A DNA stretch of 64,000 nucleotides, taken from Treponema sp. (lineage in GTDB: Bacteria; Spirochaetota; Spirochaetia; Treponematales; Breznakiellaceae). A model generated the notes under the pieces. That model was not told where the DNA came from and did no database searches. It saw only the letters and a program-made list of their open reading frames with translations. The translations under genes were made by a program, and so were the position numbers. Of this stretch, positions 50,023 to 59,889 are shown piece after piece (within the stretch, counting starts at the first letter, position 1; each line of letters begins with the position of its first letter). Location of the stretch: NCBI GenBank assembly GCA_031256035.1, contig JAIRRJ010000075.1, positions 1-64,000 on the forward strand. Direction: 5' to 3'.

Positions 50023-51771
50023 ATGAACGACATAATATCACGCTACTGTCCGCGGACAGAATTTGAAAATTACGATGATTTCTACGAAAACTACCGCTGC
50101 AATGTGCCGGAGGATTTTAATTTTGCCTACGATGTGGTAGACGAGTGGGCTGCCCTTCAGCCTGAAAAACCTGCCCTTTTGTGGACGGATGATACGGAAG
50201 TAATGAAATTATTCACCTTTGCTGACATCAAGCGCCTTTCCGACAAGGCGGCAAACGCGCTGACCGCGTTAGGTGTCAAAAAAGGAGACGTGGTCATGCT
50301 GATACTGAAACAGCGCCCCGGAGTGTGGATGCTCATGTGCGCCCTTTCAAAAATCGGCGCGATATGTATCCCCGGTTCTTATCAATTAACCGCCAAAGAT
50401 TTGGAATACCGCTGCAATATCGCCGATGTAAAACTATTAATCACTGTTGATGATACCGATGTGCTTGAAAGCATCGCAGCCGCCGCGCCGAGCTGCCCAA
50501 ATCTAAAAAAAATCGCCGTTGTAGGAACAATCGTACCTTCAGGTACGTTTCCCTCCGGTTACATTGATATGCGCGCTGAAATTGAAAAGGCATCCGACAG
50601 TTTTACGCGAATCCCGACTGCAACCAAAGACCCGATGCTCATTTATTTTTCATCCGGCACCACAGGAATGCCAAAGATGGTGCTTCACAATCATAGCCTG
50701 CCTCTGGGGCATATTGTAACAGCTAAATATTGGCACTGCGTTGAAGACGGAGGCGTTCACCTGACACAGACTGATTCCGGCTGGGCGAAATTCGCATGGG
50801 GTAAAATCTACGGACAGTGGCTATGCGGCGCAGTAATCGGCGTTTATGACACCAAAAAAGTTACACCCAAGGGAATGTTAGACGCAATCCAGCGGCTTAA
50901 GCCCGTAACATTCTGCGCCCCCGCCACAATATTCCGCTATCTTATCAAAGAAGACCTAAGCGGTTATGACTTCAGTTTTATCCGACATACGTCAGTGGCG
51001 GGCGAGCCTTTAAGCCCTGAGGTTTACCATAAACTGACAGAACTTACCGGTCTTGAAGTCCGGGAAGGATTCGGTCAATCTGAGACTTCGGTAATGGCGG
51101 CAGTGTTCAAGTGGCTGCCGGTGAAACCCGGATCAATGGGCAAACCCGCGCCGCTGTTCGGCATTAAACTGTTAGACGAAAACGGCGTAGTCTGCGATGA
51201 GGGCATTGTCGGTAATATGAGCATCACCTGCGCGGGTAAAAATATGTACGAAATAGAAGGCGCCGCCATCCAAAGCAGCACGTTGCAAGGCAGTTTGCCG
51301 GTAATCGGCCTGTCAGATTCACCCGGCCTGTTCCGGGGCTACTGGAAAGACAAGGCGACTACCGGCAGTTCATGGAACAACGGGACATATCAAACAGGCG
51401 ACATGGCGTGGCGCGATGATGACGGCTATCTGTGGTTTGTGGGGCGCAATGACGATGTGATTAAATGTTCAGGCTACCGCATAGGCCCCTTTGAAATAGA
51501 AAGCGCCCTGATGGAACATCCTTCGGTGCTTGAGTGCGCCGTAACCGCTGCCCCCGATCCGATGCGCGGCCAGGTCGTAAAAGCGACAGTTGTACTTGCG
51601 CGGGGTTACGCCGCTTCGGATGAATTAATCCGCGAACTTCAAAACCACGTCAAGCGGGTTACAGCCCCTTACAAATACCCGCGTATTGTCGAGTTTGTGC
51701 CGGAGCTTCCCAAGACCATAAGCGGCAAAATTCAGCGGACTGTTATACGGAAAAAGGATTTCACCCCCTGA
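50023..51771 (+). CDS. AMP-dependent acyl-CoA synthetase (acetyl/medium-chain type)
   Basis: The 582-residue ANL-family ligase has the P-loop YFSSGTTGMPKMVLH, A5-type EGFGQSETS, the hinge region GYLWFVGRNDDVIKCSGYRI and the catalytic Lys in PKTISGKIQRTVIRKKD. It activates a carboxylic acid with ATP and CoA; the resemblance is to medium-chain/acetyl ligases (MACS group). About 25 residues between MYEIEGAAIQ and GLFRGYW look longer than in relatives I recall. It is the last gene of the tight operon that starts at trxB, next to its XRE-cupin regulator. Confidence 0.88.
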   Translation: MNDIISRYCPRTEFENYDDFYENYRCNVPEDFNFAYDVVDEWAALQPEKPALLWTDDTEVMKLFTFADIKRLSDKAANALTALGVKKGDVVMLILKQRPGVWMLMCALSKIGAICIPGSYQLTAKDLEYRCNIADVKLLITVDDTDVLESIAAAAPSCPNLKKIAVVGTIVPSGTFPSGYIDMRAEIEKASDSFTRIPTATKDPMLIYFSSGTTGMPKMVLHNHSLPLGHIVTAKYWHCVEDGGVHLTQTDSGWAKFAWGKIYGQWLCGAVIGVYDTKKVTPKGMLDAIQRLKPVTFCAPATIFRYLIKEDLSGYDFSFIRHTSVAGEPLSPEVYHKLTELTGLEVREGFGQSETSVMAAVFKWLPVKPGSMGKPAPLFGIKLLDENGVVCDEGIVGNMSITCAGKNMYEIEGAAIQSSTLQGSLPVIGLSDSPGLFRGYWKDKATTGSSWNNGTYQTGDMAWRDDDGYLWFVGRNDDVIKCSGYRIGPFEIESALMEHPSVLECAVTAAPDPMRGQVVKATVVLARGYAASDELIRELQNHVKRVTAPYKYPRIVEFVPELPKTISGKIQRTVIRKKDFTP

Positions 51772-51853
51772 TTATTTGAGATTGCCAGGAACAAAATACC
51801 CTTGTATACTATGACATTATATATAGTACGCCGTAAGGCAAGGTTAAAAAGTT

Positions 51854-52486
51854 GTGAGTAATAGCCAGGATAAAGTCTCGACAAGAGAAAAAATCATAAC
51901 ATGCGCAGCAGGTTTGTTCGCGAAAAAGGGCTTTACCGAAACGACTATCCGCGATTTGGCGGCTGCTGTGGGAATAAAGGGAGCTTCATTGTACAATCAT
52001 TTCCCTTCCAAAAATGCCATATTGGATTATATCCTGGATGATTACACGACACAAAACACAGATGTCTTCCTGACCAGAGACATTCCCTCTATACTCCGAA
52101 ACAATCCGACACCGGACGGTATCCTTGAATGTATGCAGCTTTCTTTTCCTGAAGGCCGTGTGGACTATTATTTAAATGTGCTTTGCGTATTGATGCAGGA
52201 ACAGCATCGTAACCCTGTCATCCGCGGCTTTGTGACAGGGCAGTTCATCACCCAAGTGGAAAAAAATATCAAAACAGTGATGGACGCCCTGAAAATGCAC
52301 AATATTATTCGTAAAGACGCCGATCCTGATTATTGGGTGAAAACATGTTCCAGCCTGATGTATACATTTGCCAGCCGTCTGGTGCTGGGCGTCGGCGACG
52401 GCTCTCAGGGTTTTACCGGCAGAGGCATGATAGACATGCTCAGATCTACTTTTGAACTGATGCTAAAAACATGCAAGTCCGGTTAG
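51854..52486 (+). CDS. TetR/AcrR-family regulator
   Basis: The 210-residue regulator has the TetR helix-turn-helix at about 12-60 (REKIITCAAGLFAKKGFTET, GASLYNHFPSKNAILDYIL) and a ligand-binding C-terminal helical domain. It starts with GTG, preceded by AAGGT. It lies 82 bp after the acyl-CoA ligase, so it may control fatty-acid or ligase genes. It is convergent with mgtA at 4-bp spacing. Confidence 0.88.
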   Translation: MSNSQDKVSTREKIITCAAGLFAKKGFTETTIRDLAAAVGIKGASLYNHFPSKNAILDYILDDYTTQNTDVFLTRDIPSILRNNPTPDGILECMQLSFPEGRVDYYLNVLCVLMQEQHRNPVIRGFVTGQFITQVEKNIKTVMDALKMHNIIRKDADPDYWVKTCSSLMYTFASRLVLGVGDGSQGFTGRGMIDMLRSTFELMLKTCKSG

Positions 52487-52490
52487 CTGT

Positions 52491-55211
52491 CTATAATAAC
52501 TCCCCGTATTTCCACACAAAGACCTTCTTCATTGCGGTAGCCAGCAGCATATACGCCAGAATAATAGCCAGCAGATATGGGAAGTAATATAAAGGCAGAT
52601 GAGTCATATTCAACTGACTACCAAGCCATGTATATGGAAGAATCGTTCCGGCAGCAATTCCCAAAGTTGTGAGCAATGCAAGCTGAATCGATGCTCTGCT
52701 TTGAATGAAAGGAATCTTCGGCGTGCGAATCATGTGGACGACAAGGGTCTGCGACCAGAGAGATTCCACAAACCAGCCAGTATGGAAAAGCATGGCAAAG
52801 GCAATTCTTCCGCTTTCGTCAAGCTCGGCAAAGTGTCCGCCTATAAAGCGCGGGCAGATTATGAAGAACATCAGCAAGTAAGTAGATATGTCAAACACAG
52901 AACTTGTCGGCCCTATCCAGAACATAAAGCGGCTGATTGATGACGCGTCCCATTTGCGCGGCTTGCGCAGATAATCATGATCAACATTGTCCCAGGGGAT
53001 GGCAATACATGAAAAGTCGTAGATCAGGTTCAGTACCAGTATCTGAATTGGCAGCATCGGAAGGAAGGGCAGGAAGGCTGAGGCAGCCAAAACCGAGAAC
53101 ATATTGCCGAAGTTGGAACTTGCCGTCATTTTGATATACTTGATGATGTTGGCATAAATCTTTCTGCCTTCTATCACGCCTTCTTCCAGCACCATCAAAT
53201 CTTTTTCAAGCAGAATGATATTGGCTGACTCTTTGGCGATGTCAACCGCCGTGTCAACCGAAATACCGACATCTGCCGCTTTCATGGCGGCGGCGTCATT
53301 GATACCGTCCCCCATGAACCCTACAGTGTGACCGTTGTTCCGCAGGGCGGTAACGATGCGCGCCTTTTGAACAGGAGAGAGCTTCGCGAAAATATCGGTT
53401 TCTTCCACAGCCTTTGCCAGTTTTTCATCGTTCATGGCTTCGACTTCCGAACCGAGCAGAATGTTCTGCGCGTCTATGCCTACCGAGCGGCATACAGTCT
53501 TCGTAACGCCGTCATTGTCTCCGGTAAGCACCTTCACCCTGACGCCGTATTCACCGAGGGCTTTAATCGCGCCGCCGGCGCTTTCCTTCGGCGGATCGAG
53601 GAAGGCGAGGTAGCCGATAAACGTCATGCTTCCTTCGTCTGCGGCGGAAAGCGCGCCGTTGGTAAGGCTGACCTGCTTTACCGCCAGCCCCAGCACCCTC
53701 ATACCCTTGTCGTTGAGCCTGTGGCAGGCGGCAAGAATTCCCTCTTTTAGTTTTCCGGTCAGAAGTTCCGTGGTACCGTTGTAGCCGGCGTTAGATGAAA
53801 TCGCCAGCATTTCTTCAATGGCGCCCTTCGTGATAAGCTCAACCTGCCCTGCGGAATTTTCCACCGCTACGCTCATGCGGCGGCGGTTGAAATCGAAAGG
53901 AATCTCATCGACCTTTTTGTAATCTTCCCACAAGTTATGAAGTTCCGCGTTACGGGCAAATTCAATAATCGAAAAGTCCATCAGGTTTTTCAGTCCCGTT
54001 TGATAATGACTGTTAAGGAAGGCATGGCGCAGAACATCAATACTGTCGTTGCCGTGAATATCAAGATGCAGTTCCAGAATGACCTTGTCCTGTGTTATCG
54101 TGCCTGTCTTGTCGGTACACAGCACATCCATCGCGCCGAAGTTTTGAATTGAATTGAGGCTTTTGACGATGACGCGCTTCTTCGACATGGATACCGCGCC
54201 CTTGGCAAGGTTAGCTGATACGATCATCGGGAGCATCTCCGGCGTTAAACCGACCGCAACCGACAGGGCAAAGAGGAATGCCTCGATCCAGTTGCCTTTG
54301 GTAAAACCATTCACCAAGAGTACCACCGGCACCATTACCAGCATGAAGCGGATCAGAACCCATGAGACTGAGTTGACTCCCTTTTCAAAACTGGTGGGCG
54401 GCGCCTTTGTCTGGAGCTGCTGGGAGATAGACCCCAGGATTGTGTCGTCTCCGACAGTGATGGCAATCGCCGTTGCCGAACCGGAAATTACGTTCGTTCC
54501 CATAAACGCAAGATTATTCAGTTCAAGCGGGTTGCGCCCCGCGTTTTTTTCCGTTTGCGCGAATTTCTCTACCGGCTCGCTTTCGCCGGTAAGCGCGGAC
54601 TGGCTTATGAACAAGTCTTTCGCAGAGATGATCCTTACATCTGCCGGAACCATGTCCCCCGCCGCGAGGTAGATCACATCCCCAACAACAATTTCGTCCA
54701 TGGGGATTTCTTTTTTTTGCGAATAAACCTCTTCTGTTTCTTCGTCTTCGTACTTGCGGGCGGCGCAAACGGTGGTTTCTACCATTTCCGACAGGTGTTT
54801 GGCGGCGTTGCCGCTTCTCAGTTCCTGAATGAAGCGTAACATTCCCGAAACGCCTACCATTGTCAGTATGATGATAACGGCAGTGGGATCGGCTTCTCCC
54901 GGAGCCGCCCAGAATATATCGGTGAAAAATGATACGGTTGCCAGTGCAAGCAAAACGATGGTAAAGGGATTAATAAATGCGCTAAAAAAACGCTTGAAGA
55001 GAGGCTCTTCGCTTTGTTTGGTGATTTTGTTTACGCCGTACTCTTCCCGCATCTCCTCGACATCATCTTCGTCGAAGCCTGCAATTGTATTCTCGTATTG
55101 AATGAGCAGAGTATCGCCTTCCCTGTTCGCCGCCCTGAGCAGCCGCCTGCGCGCCCGCTCCGACTTGGTCAAAGGAACATTGCCCTTTATCTGTGTATTT
55201 TTTTTTGTCAT
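52491..55211 (-). CDS. mgtA: Magnesium-transporting P-type ATPase
   Basis: The 906-residue P3B ATPase has an N-terminal basic region, the TGES loop ([13 protein letters not shown]), the phosphorylation motif [27 protein letters not shown] and the hinge [20 protein letters not shown]. About ten membrane helices are seen, including the MgtA-type C-terminal ones. It imports Mg2+ when external Mg2+ is low. AGGAGGGG lies before the ATG. The 5' leader holds a small upstream ORF and strong hairpins, pointing to translational or attenuation control as in enteric mgtA. Confidence 0.94.
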   Translation of the reverse strand: MTKKNTQIKGNVPLTKSERARRRLLRAANREGDTLLIQYENTIAGFDEDDVEEMREEYGVNKITKQSEEPLFKRFFSAFINPFTIVLLALATVSFFTDIFWAAPGEADPTAVIIILTMVGVSGMLRFIQELRSGNAAKHLSEMVETTVCAARKYEDEETEEVYSQKKEIPMDEIVVGDVIYLAAGDMVPADVRIISAKDLFISQSALTGESEPVEKFAQTEKNAGRNPLELNNLAFMGTNVISGSATAIAITVGDDTILGSISQQLQTKAPPTSFEKGVNSVSWVLIRFMLVMVPVVLLVNGFTKGNWIEAFLFALSVAVGLTPEMLPMIVSANLAKGAVSMSKKRVIVKSLNSIQNFGAMDVLCTDKTGTITQDKVILELHLDIHGNDSIDVLRHAFLNSHYQTGLKNLMDFSIIEFARNAELHNLWEDYKKVDEIPFDFNRRRMSVAVENSAGQVELITKGAIEEMLAISSNAGYNGTTELLTGKLKEGILAACHRLNDKGMRVLGLAVKQVSLTNGALSAADEGSMTFIGYLAFLDPPKESAGGAIKALGEYGVRVKVLTGDNDGVTKTVCRSVGIDAQNILLGSEVEAMNDEKLAKAVEETDIFAKLSPVQKARIVTALRNNGHTVGFMGDGINDAAAMKAADVGISVDTAVDIAKESANIILLEKDLMVLEEGVIEGRKIYANIIKYIKMTASSNFGNMFSVLAASAFLPFLPMLPIQILVLNLIYDFSCIAIPWDNVDHDYLRKPRKWDASSISRFMFWIGPTSSVFDISTYLLMFFIICPRFIGGHFAELDESGRIAFAMLFHTGWFVESLWSQTLVVHMIRTPKIPFIQSRASIQLALLTTLGIAAGTILPYTWLGSQLNMTHLPLYYFPYLLAIILAYMLLATAMKKVFVWKYGELL

Positions 55212-55271
55212 TTCAACCCCTCCTGATTTCGTAAACTAGCGGAGAGTTGAACTGTCAGGAATTGTTAAAGA

Positions 55272-55343
55272 CTATTCGATAGACAGTCCGCGGTTCCGCT
55301 TGCCGGACAATAAGTTTCTAAGACTACCGCCATCATCGTCCAT
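55272..55343 (-). CDS. Candidate mgtA leader peptide (upstream ORF)
   Basis: A 23-codon ORF begins MDDDGGSLRNLL with a perfect GGAGG 6 nt before the ATG (55350-55354) and ends with TAG 60 nt before the mgtA ATG. Its first residues are three Asp in a row, the kind of N-terminal acidic run known in enteric MgtL to make translating ribosomes fall off when Mg2+ is low. The ORF overlaps a GTCC/GGAC hairpin and a CTAT-TCG-ATAG hairpin. The role is inferred from position and composition only. Confidence 0.5.
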   Translation of the reverse strand: MDDDGGSLRNLLSGKRNRGLSIE

Positions 55344-55483
55344 AGACTGCCTCCGTATACAATGAGATAAGAGCGCTTTCCGCACCCACTGTCATTTGAG
55401 CATTTTTATCAATTTGTTGCAAGGGCAAAGGGAACGCAGCCTCAACTCCCGCCGTGCTGTCAACAAGGGCTTTAGTGAACAGT

Positions 55484-55800
55484 GAAAAGTGAGCAGTGTG
55501 TGTGAGACAAAACTTTCGGACACCAACACTGCTCACTGGACACTGATAACTGCTCACTGATAACCGCTCCAGTAAGGACGGGGAGACAAATTTAGCTAAA
55601 TTCGTACAGGAATCTAGCCTAAATTCGTACACAAATTTAGCCTAAATTTGTGTTGGAATTTAGCTAAATTTGCCTGTACGGCTACGGAAGGATGACAACC
55701 CGGACTAAACCGGCGCTGGGCAGCATTTGAAGCTTCACTGGGAGCGTGCCTGTAGCGATGATCGAGTACCGGTAATGCGGGTATTCACTGTTCACTGCTC
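55484..55800. repeat. Cluster of short repeats upstream of mgtA and at the end of the DUF1015 gene
   Basis: The plus strand has GAACAGTGAAAAGTGAGCAG (55484-55503), then ACTGCTCACTGGACACTGAT and ACTGCTCACTGATAAC, and the inverted CACTGTTCACTGCTC at 55786-55800. Between them are about three ~22-bp units of the form AATTTAGCCTAAATTCGTAC, one with the perfect palindrome AATTTAGCTAAATT. The repeat supplies the last codons and the stop of the DUF1015 gene. No gene is seen in the 441-bp gap 55344-55784. Confidence 0.65.
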
Positions 55801-57092
55801 AGCCGCCTGCACTCTAGGTAAAACCGCTTTTCGGCGGAATGTCCCATGGAGAAACTTTTGCGGGGCAGGGGGCCAAGGCGGGCTATGGTATCAAAGAGTC
55901 CGGTTTTTTGAACAGGCGGAAGCAGTATGCCCGCTGCGGGGCGCTCTGCGGAAGAAGCAAGCCGGAACAGTTCCTCATTATCATGGATGTATTCGATTAC
56001 CCTGCCGGTACTGTCCAGCAGGGGCTGAAGGCAGGCGGTTGCTATTCCCGCGGCAGATGTTTCAATCAGCGCATAACGCCCACGGGAGATTATGCCGAAA
56101 CGGCTGCCCTGCGATGGCTGCGTACTGAGCCGCGCAAGTTCATCCGTGTTATCGACATCCCGGCGCGAGAAATCCGGCAGCCCGGAAAGCAGGGAAACAG
56201 CCTCGTCAAACCCCATGCCGAAAACAAGGCGGTGTATCGGCTCAAACTGAATAGCGGGATCATAGATATTCTCAATCTCTACCAGCGCGTAACGGCACGG
56301 ATGTTCCGTATCGGCGGGATGGGACTTTTTGTACTCTTCCCGGATGCCTTTTGCCGCCGCAAGGGAATGGTTGCCGTCCCCCACGGCAAACAGGAATGGC
56401 TGCCCGCACCCGTAACGGTTTTCACTGCGGCATTTTAGCTCTTCCAGTTTTCCTGCGATAAATGCAAAGTCGTCTTCATCATCAACAAGCCAGCCGCTCA
56501 AGCTGCCTGAATCCATCATCAAGCCTGTTTTGTAAATGGGGGCTTTCCTCTTCGCCCGTTCGCCAAGGTCAGGCAGCAAACTGTTTGTCTCATCATCAAT
56601 TAAAAGCAGCACATGGGGAAGTTCCAGAAGCGCGCCGCGGCGTATGTCCATTCTGGGAGGCAGCCGGTCTTCAACAGTTCCCTCGGTACTGCGGATCAAT
56701 GGGCGCGCTTCGGGTTTCCAGTCATATTGTTCCAGATCAATGGCAGCCACAAGGCCGCGGCGTTTTTTTTGAAAAGGAGTGTCCCGCTCAATGTAAATAA
56801 CGCCGCGCTTCGGTTCTGCGAAAATCCCTTCCATCAGATAACGTTTCATTGTTGAGTGAATGTCCGCAATTCTTTGCGCCGCATCTCCGTCTGAAAGATA
56901 AACCTCAGGGAATATTAAATCCAGCGTAGAGGACGCGCCGGATGCCGCAGCTTTTACTTTTTCCCAATAGCCGCGATCCTGCGTGTATTGATCGCAAGCA
57001 ATCACAGACCACTTTTGCAAATCAATCTTTTTTGGCAGAAGTATTTCCGGTATTTCAACACCAAGTGAATTGAGTTTCAGGCGGCAGTCCAT
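55785..57092 (-). CDS. DUF1015-family protein
   Basis: The ~435-residue protein matches the DUF1015 family I know from its central motifs: WSVIACDQYTQDRGYW, YIERDTPFQKKRRGLVAAID, LFAVGDGNHSLAAAKGI and FEPIHRLVFGM. The GDGNHS segment recalls ParB/Srx-like kinases, and an archaeal relative is a serine kinase; the function here is unknown. The Met at 57092 is chosen for homology; a TACAAT -10 ends 7 nt upstream and there is no Shine-Dalgarno. The C-terminal SSEQ and stop are encoded by a repeat, so the natural end may have been replaced. Confidence 0.8.
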   Translation of the reverse strand: MDCRLKLNSLGVEIPEILLPKKIDLQKWSVIACDQYTQDRGYWEKVKAAASGASSTLDLIFPEVYLSDGDAAQRIADIHSTMKRYLMEGIFAEPKRGVIYIERDTPFQKKRRGLVAAIDLEQYDWKPEARPLIRSTEGTVEDRLPPRMDIRRGALLELPHVLLLIDDETNSLLPDLGERAKRKAPIYKTGLMMDSGSLSGWLVDDEDDFAFIAGKLEELKCRSENRYGCGQPFLFAVGDGNHSLAAAKGIREEYKKSHPADTEHPCRYALVEIENIYDPAIQFEPIHRLVFGMGFDEAVSLLSGLPDFSRRDVDNTDELARLSTQPSQGSRFGIISRGRYALIETSAAGIATACLQPLLDSTGRVIEYIHDNEELFRLASSAERPAAGILLPPVQKTGLFDTIARLGPLPRKSFSMGHSAEKRFYLECRRLSSEQ

Positions 57093-57099
57093 CTGATTT

Positions 57100-57148
57100 A
57101 TTGTACTGTATCTTTTCAATTGCGGAAAGCCTTCCTGCGGGTTACAAT
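57100..57148. promoter_or_regulatory. Divergent promoters of DUF1015 and rpoN
   Basis: Plus: TTGCGG (57120-57125), 17 bp, TACAAT (57143-57148), 5 nt before the rpoN ATG. Minus: TTTCCG (57123-57128), 17 bp, TACAAT (57100-57105), 7 nt before the DUF1015 ATG. The -35 boxes are weak and overlap. Both genes would be leaderless. Confidence 0.5.
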
Positions 57149-57153
57149 CAATC

Positions 57154-58503
57154 ATGCAGTTGCAGCGCCCGTCCCTTGTTCAGGAACAGCGGCTTAAAAT
57201 GAATCCTCAGTTGCTTCAATCCATCAAATTGATGGAAATGCCGCTGATCGATCTGCGCGAAAGAATTGAACAGGAACTGGAACGCAATCCCGCGCTGGAA
57301 GTAATTGAAGATCACAGCACAGTGCCCCTGAATGACACTGATGTTCCTCAAAAAGAAGACGATGATTATTTTGATACTGGCTCGTATTCGGCGCGTTCAA
57401 GTGAAGCTGCCGATGAACACAGGCGTTTTATCGAAGGCGTGCTTTCAAGACCGGAAACATTACAGGAACATCTTTTGCGGCAGTTGCAGCTTGAGCCGGT
57501 TGATGACGAGTTAAGGTCTATTGCGGAAACACTTATTCAGAATCTTGATAACGACGGTTTCCATAAAGTAAAGCCTGAAACATTATTCAAATCCGTTTCA
57601 TCACCGCTGCTTGCGGAAGCGATAAAATTGGTAAGAACACTTGAGCCTGCGGGAACCTGCACCGCCGATTACCATGAGTCGCTCAGGGTTCAGGTGAGCC
57701 TTGTTCAGGATGCGCCGCCCGGAATCGAAAAGGCTCTTGATAACCTTGAATTGCTTGAACGCGGGAAGTTTTCCGCGCTTGCAAAGAAAATCCGCCTGAG
57801 CGAGGATGAGGTTCGCCTCATCTGTGATTTCATAAAAAAACTTTCTCCCTTTCCCGGCAGGGCTTTTTCATCAGCCGAAGTGAGATATGTCATCCCCGAT
57901 GTCAAGGTAACGCAGGACAATGGCGAGTATACCATCAACCTGAATGACGATGCGTTCCCGGTGCTTGGGCTTAATCCGTTTCTGGAAGAATTGGGCGATT
58001 CCGGCGCTCAGGCGGCTGCAAGGGATTTTGCAAAGCAGAATGTAAGGGAGGCGAGGCTCTTTATCCAGCATTTGAATCAGCGCAACAAAACGCTTATCAG
58101 GGTGGTTAACGCAATTTTGGAGTTTCAGAGGTCTTTCTTTGCGAACGGCCCGAAATACCTCGCCCCGCTTACGCTCGGCGATATTGCAAGGGAGCTGGAT
58201 GTTCATGAAACCACGGTTTCCCGCACCGCAAACGGAAAATATATTCAAACCGAGTGGGGAATCTTTGAAATTCGCCACTTTTTTACCAATTCCATAAGCG
58301 GCACCGGTTCAACTGGTTCAAAATTTTCAAAAGAAGGCGTAAAAGAAATCATCCGGGAGATTATTACCATGGAAAACCGCGGACTTTCGGATCAGGATAT
58401 TTCCGAACTTTTGAACCAAAAAGGAATTGCCCTCGCGCGCCGAACTGTGGCAAAATACAGAAAAGAGCTTGATATGGGGTCTTCATATACTCGAAGAGTG
58501 TAG
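57154..58503 (+). CDS. rpoN: RNA polymerase sigma-54 factor
   Basis: The 449-residue protein has the N-terminal activator-interacting region (LVQEQRLKMNPQLLQSIKLM), an acidic linker, the core-binding domain, and DNA-binding domain DIARELDVHETTVSRTANGK. The RpoN box is present as ARRTVAKYRKEL near the C-terminus. It needs AAA+ activators, none of which are in the window. The start is fixed by the conserved N-terminus and lies 5 nt after a TACAAT, with no Shine-Dalgarno. Confidence 0.95.
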   Translation: MQLQRPSLVQEQRLKMNPQLLQSIKLMEMPLIDLRERIEQELERNPALEVIEDHSTVPLNDTDVPQKEDDDYFDTGSYSARSSEAADEHRRFIEGVLSRPETLQEHLLRQLQLEPVDDELRSIAETLIQNLDNDGFHKVKPETLFKSVSSPLLAEAIKLVRTLEPAGTCTADYHESLRVQVSLVQDAPPGIEKALDNLELLERGKFSALAKKIRLSEDEVRLICDFIKKLSPFPGRAFSSAEVRYVIPDVKVTQDNGEYTINLNDDAFPVLGLNPFLEELGDSGAQAAARDFAKQNVREARLFIQHLNQRNKTLIRVVNAILEFQRSFFANGPKYLAPLTLGDIARELDVHETTVSRTANGKYIQTEWGIFEIRHFFTNSISGTGSTGSKFSKEGVKEIIREIITMENRGLSDQDISELLNQKGIALARRTVAKYRKELDMGSSYTRRV

Positions 58504-58551
58504 AAGGTAAATTCCGCGAGGCTCTTTAATTATTTTTAGGAGGTCAAAAAA

Positions 58552-58842
58552 ATGAACACTGAAATTAAAGCACTGCATTTTACACTGCATGATGACGCGA
58601 AGGAGTATCTCAATAAAAAAATTGAAAGGATACACAATGCCGAGAACATGATAGTTGATTTGATTATTACCCTGAAAAAAGAAAAAGATTTTGATGTGGA
58701 AGCAATGGTGAATTTCCGCTGGGGAGTTTCAATCCATGTCAAGGAAGAAAGTTTTGAACTGACTACCGCCATCGACAAAATGATGGATAAACTGGAAACA
58801 AAGATAACCAAAGAAAAAGAAAAGGTAAAGGAAAAACGATAG
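58552..58842 (+). CDS. hpf: Ribosome hibernation promoting factor
   Basis: The 96-residue short HPF/RaiA-type protein has the beta-alpha-beta-beta-beta-alpha fold (IKALHFTLHDDAKEYLNKKI, MVNFRWGVSIHVKEES, TAIDKMMDKLETKITK). It binds the ribosome decoding region in stationary phase. The rpoN-hpf order is widely conserved. TAGGAGG lies before the ATG. Confidence 0.92.
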   Translation: MNTEIKALHFTLHDDAKEYLNKKIERIHNAENMIVDLIITLKKEKDFDVEAMVNFRWGVSIHVKEESFELTTAIDKMMDKLETKITKEKEKVKEKR

Positions 58843-58843
58843 G

Positions 58844-59872
58844 TTGATTGACATAAGGAGCGACACCGTTACCCTGCCTACTGAAGCCATGCGCAAAGCT
58901 ATGGCGGATGCGGAGGTCGGGGACGATGTCTACGGCGATGACCCTACCGTAAAGCGCCTGGAAACTCTGGGCGCGCAAATGCTGGGAAAAGAAGCATCCC
59001 TCTTTGTTCCGTCAGGAACATTCGGGAATCAACTGGCGCTCTTTACATGGTGCAGGCGCGGGACGGAAGTGATCCTTGGGGAAGAGAGCCACATTGTAGT
59101 TCACGAAGCGGGCGCTCCTTCTGTAATTGCGGGAGTGCAGCTTCGCTGCATGAATGATCCCGGCGGCATTATGTGTCCGGCTGAACTGCGCAAACGGATA
59201 CGCAAAAGCGATCTTCACGCACCTGCCACTTCTTTGATCTGTACGGAGAATGCTCACTCATCGGGGAGAGTTGCAGCTTTAGCTGATATGGACGCAGTAA
59301 AATCAATCGCCGCCGAGCATAAGCTCCCCGTACATTTGGACGGTGCGCGCATTTTTAATGCTGCCGCTACGCTTAATTGCACCGCAAAGGACATTGCTTC
59401 AAAAGCGGATTCTGTTATGTTCTGTTTATCCAAAGGTTTGTGCGCGCCTGTCGGTTCACTGCTTGCGGGAACTGCTGAATTTATAGATGCAGCCCGTATG
59501 AAACGGAAGATCATGGGCGGCGGAATGAGGCAGGCAGGCGTTCTTGCCGCAGCGGGAATCCTTGCGTTGACGGAGCATACGCCCCTGCTTGCTTCTGATC
59601 AAGAACGGGCAAAAAAACTTGCGCAGGGGCTTGCGAAAATAAAAGGGATTCAGGTTGACATTGACGCGGTTCAAATTAACATGATCTTTTTTAATTACAA
59701 TGCAGGCGTACAGGCAGCTGAAAAAATTGTTGATGGTTTTGCCGGACGCGGCATCCTGATAAATCCGCCTGAAGGCGGCGAATTCCGTTTTGTTACCCAT
59801 TACTGGATTGGCGACAAAGAGATAGACGCCATTTTGACCGCCGCCGCAGAAGTGTTTGAAGAAACAAAATGA
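58844..59872 (+). CDS. ltaE: Low-specificity L-threonine aldolase
   Basis: The 342-residue pyridoxal-phosphate enzyme of the beta-eliminating lyase fold opens IDIRSDTVTLPTEAMRKAMA with GDDVYGDDPTV. The cofactor Lys lies in VMFCLSKGLCAPVGS, and LDGARIFNAA is another signature. It cleaves threonine or allo-threonine to glycine and acetaldehyde. It starts with TTG directly after hpf, with AAAGGA upstream. The end overlaps the start region of the Xaa-Pro peptidase gene. Confidence 0.92.
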   Translation: MIDIRSDTVTLPTEAMRKAMADAEVGDDVYGDDPTVKRLETLGAQMLGKEASLFVPSGTFGNQLALFTWCRRGTEVILGEESHIVVHEAGAPSVIAGVQLRCMNDPGGIMCPAELRKRIRKSDLHAPATSLICTENAHSSGRVAALADMDAVKSIAAEHKLPVHLDGARIFNAAATLNCTAKDIASKADSVMFCLSKGLCAPVGSLLAGTAEFIDAARMKRKIMGGGMRQAGVLAAAGILALTEHTPLLASDQERAKKLAQGLAKIKGIQVDIDAVQINMIFFNYNAGVQAAEKIVDGFAGRGILINPPEGGEFRFVTHYWIGDKEIDAILTAAAEVFEETK

Positions 59873-59889
59873 CAGGTAAGGACAAACTC

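Noticed and set aside
55333-55632. 99-codon open frame upstream of mgtA
   Set aside because: It is composed largely of the short repeats of this gap and has no ribosome site; the shorter uORF at 55272-55343 is better supported.
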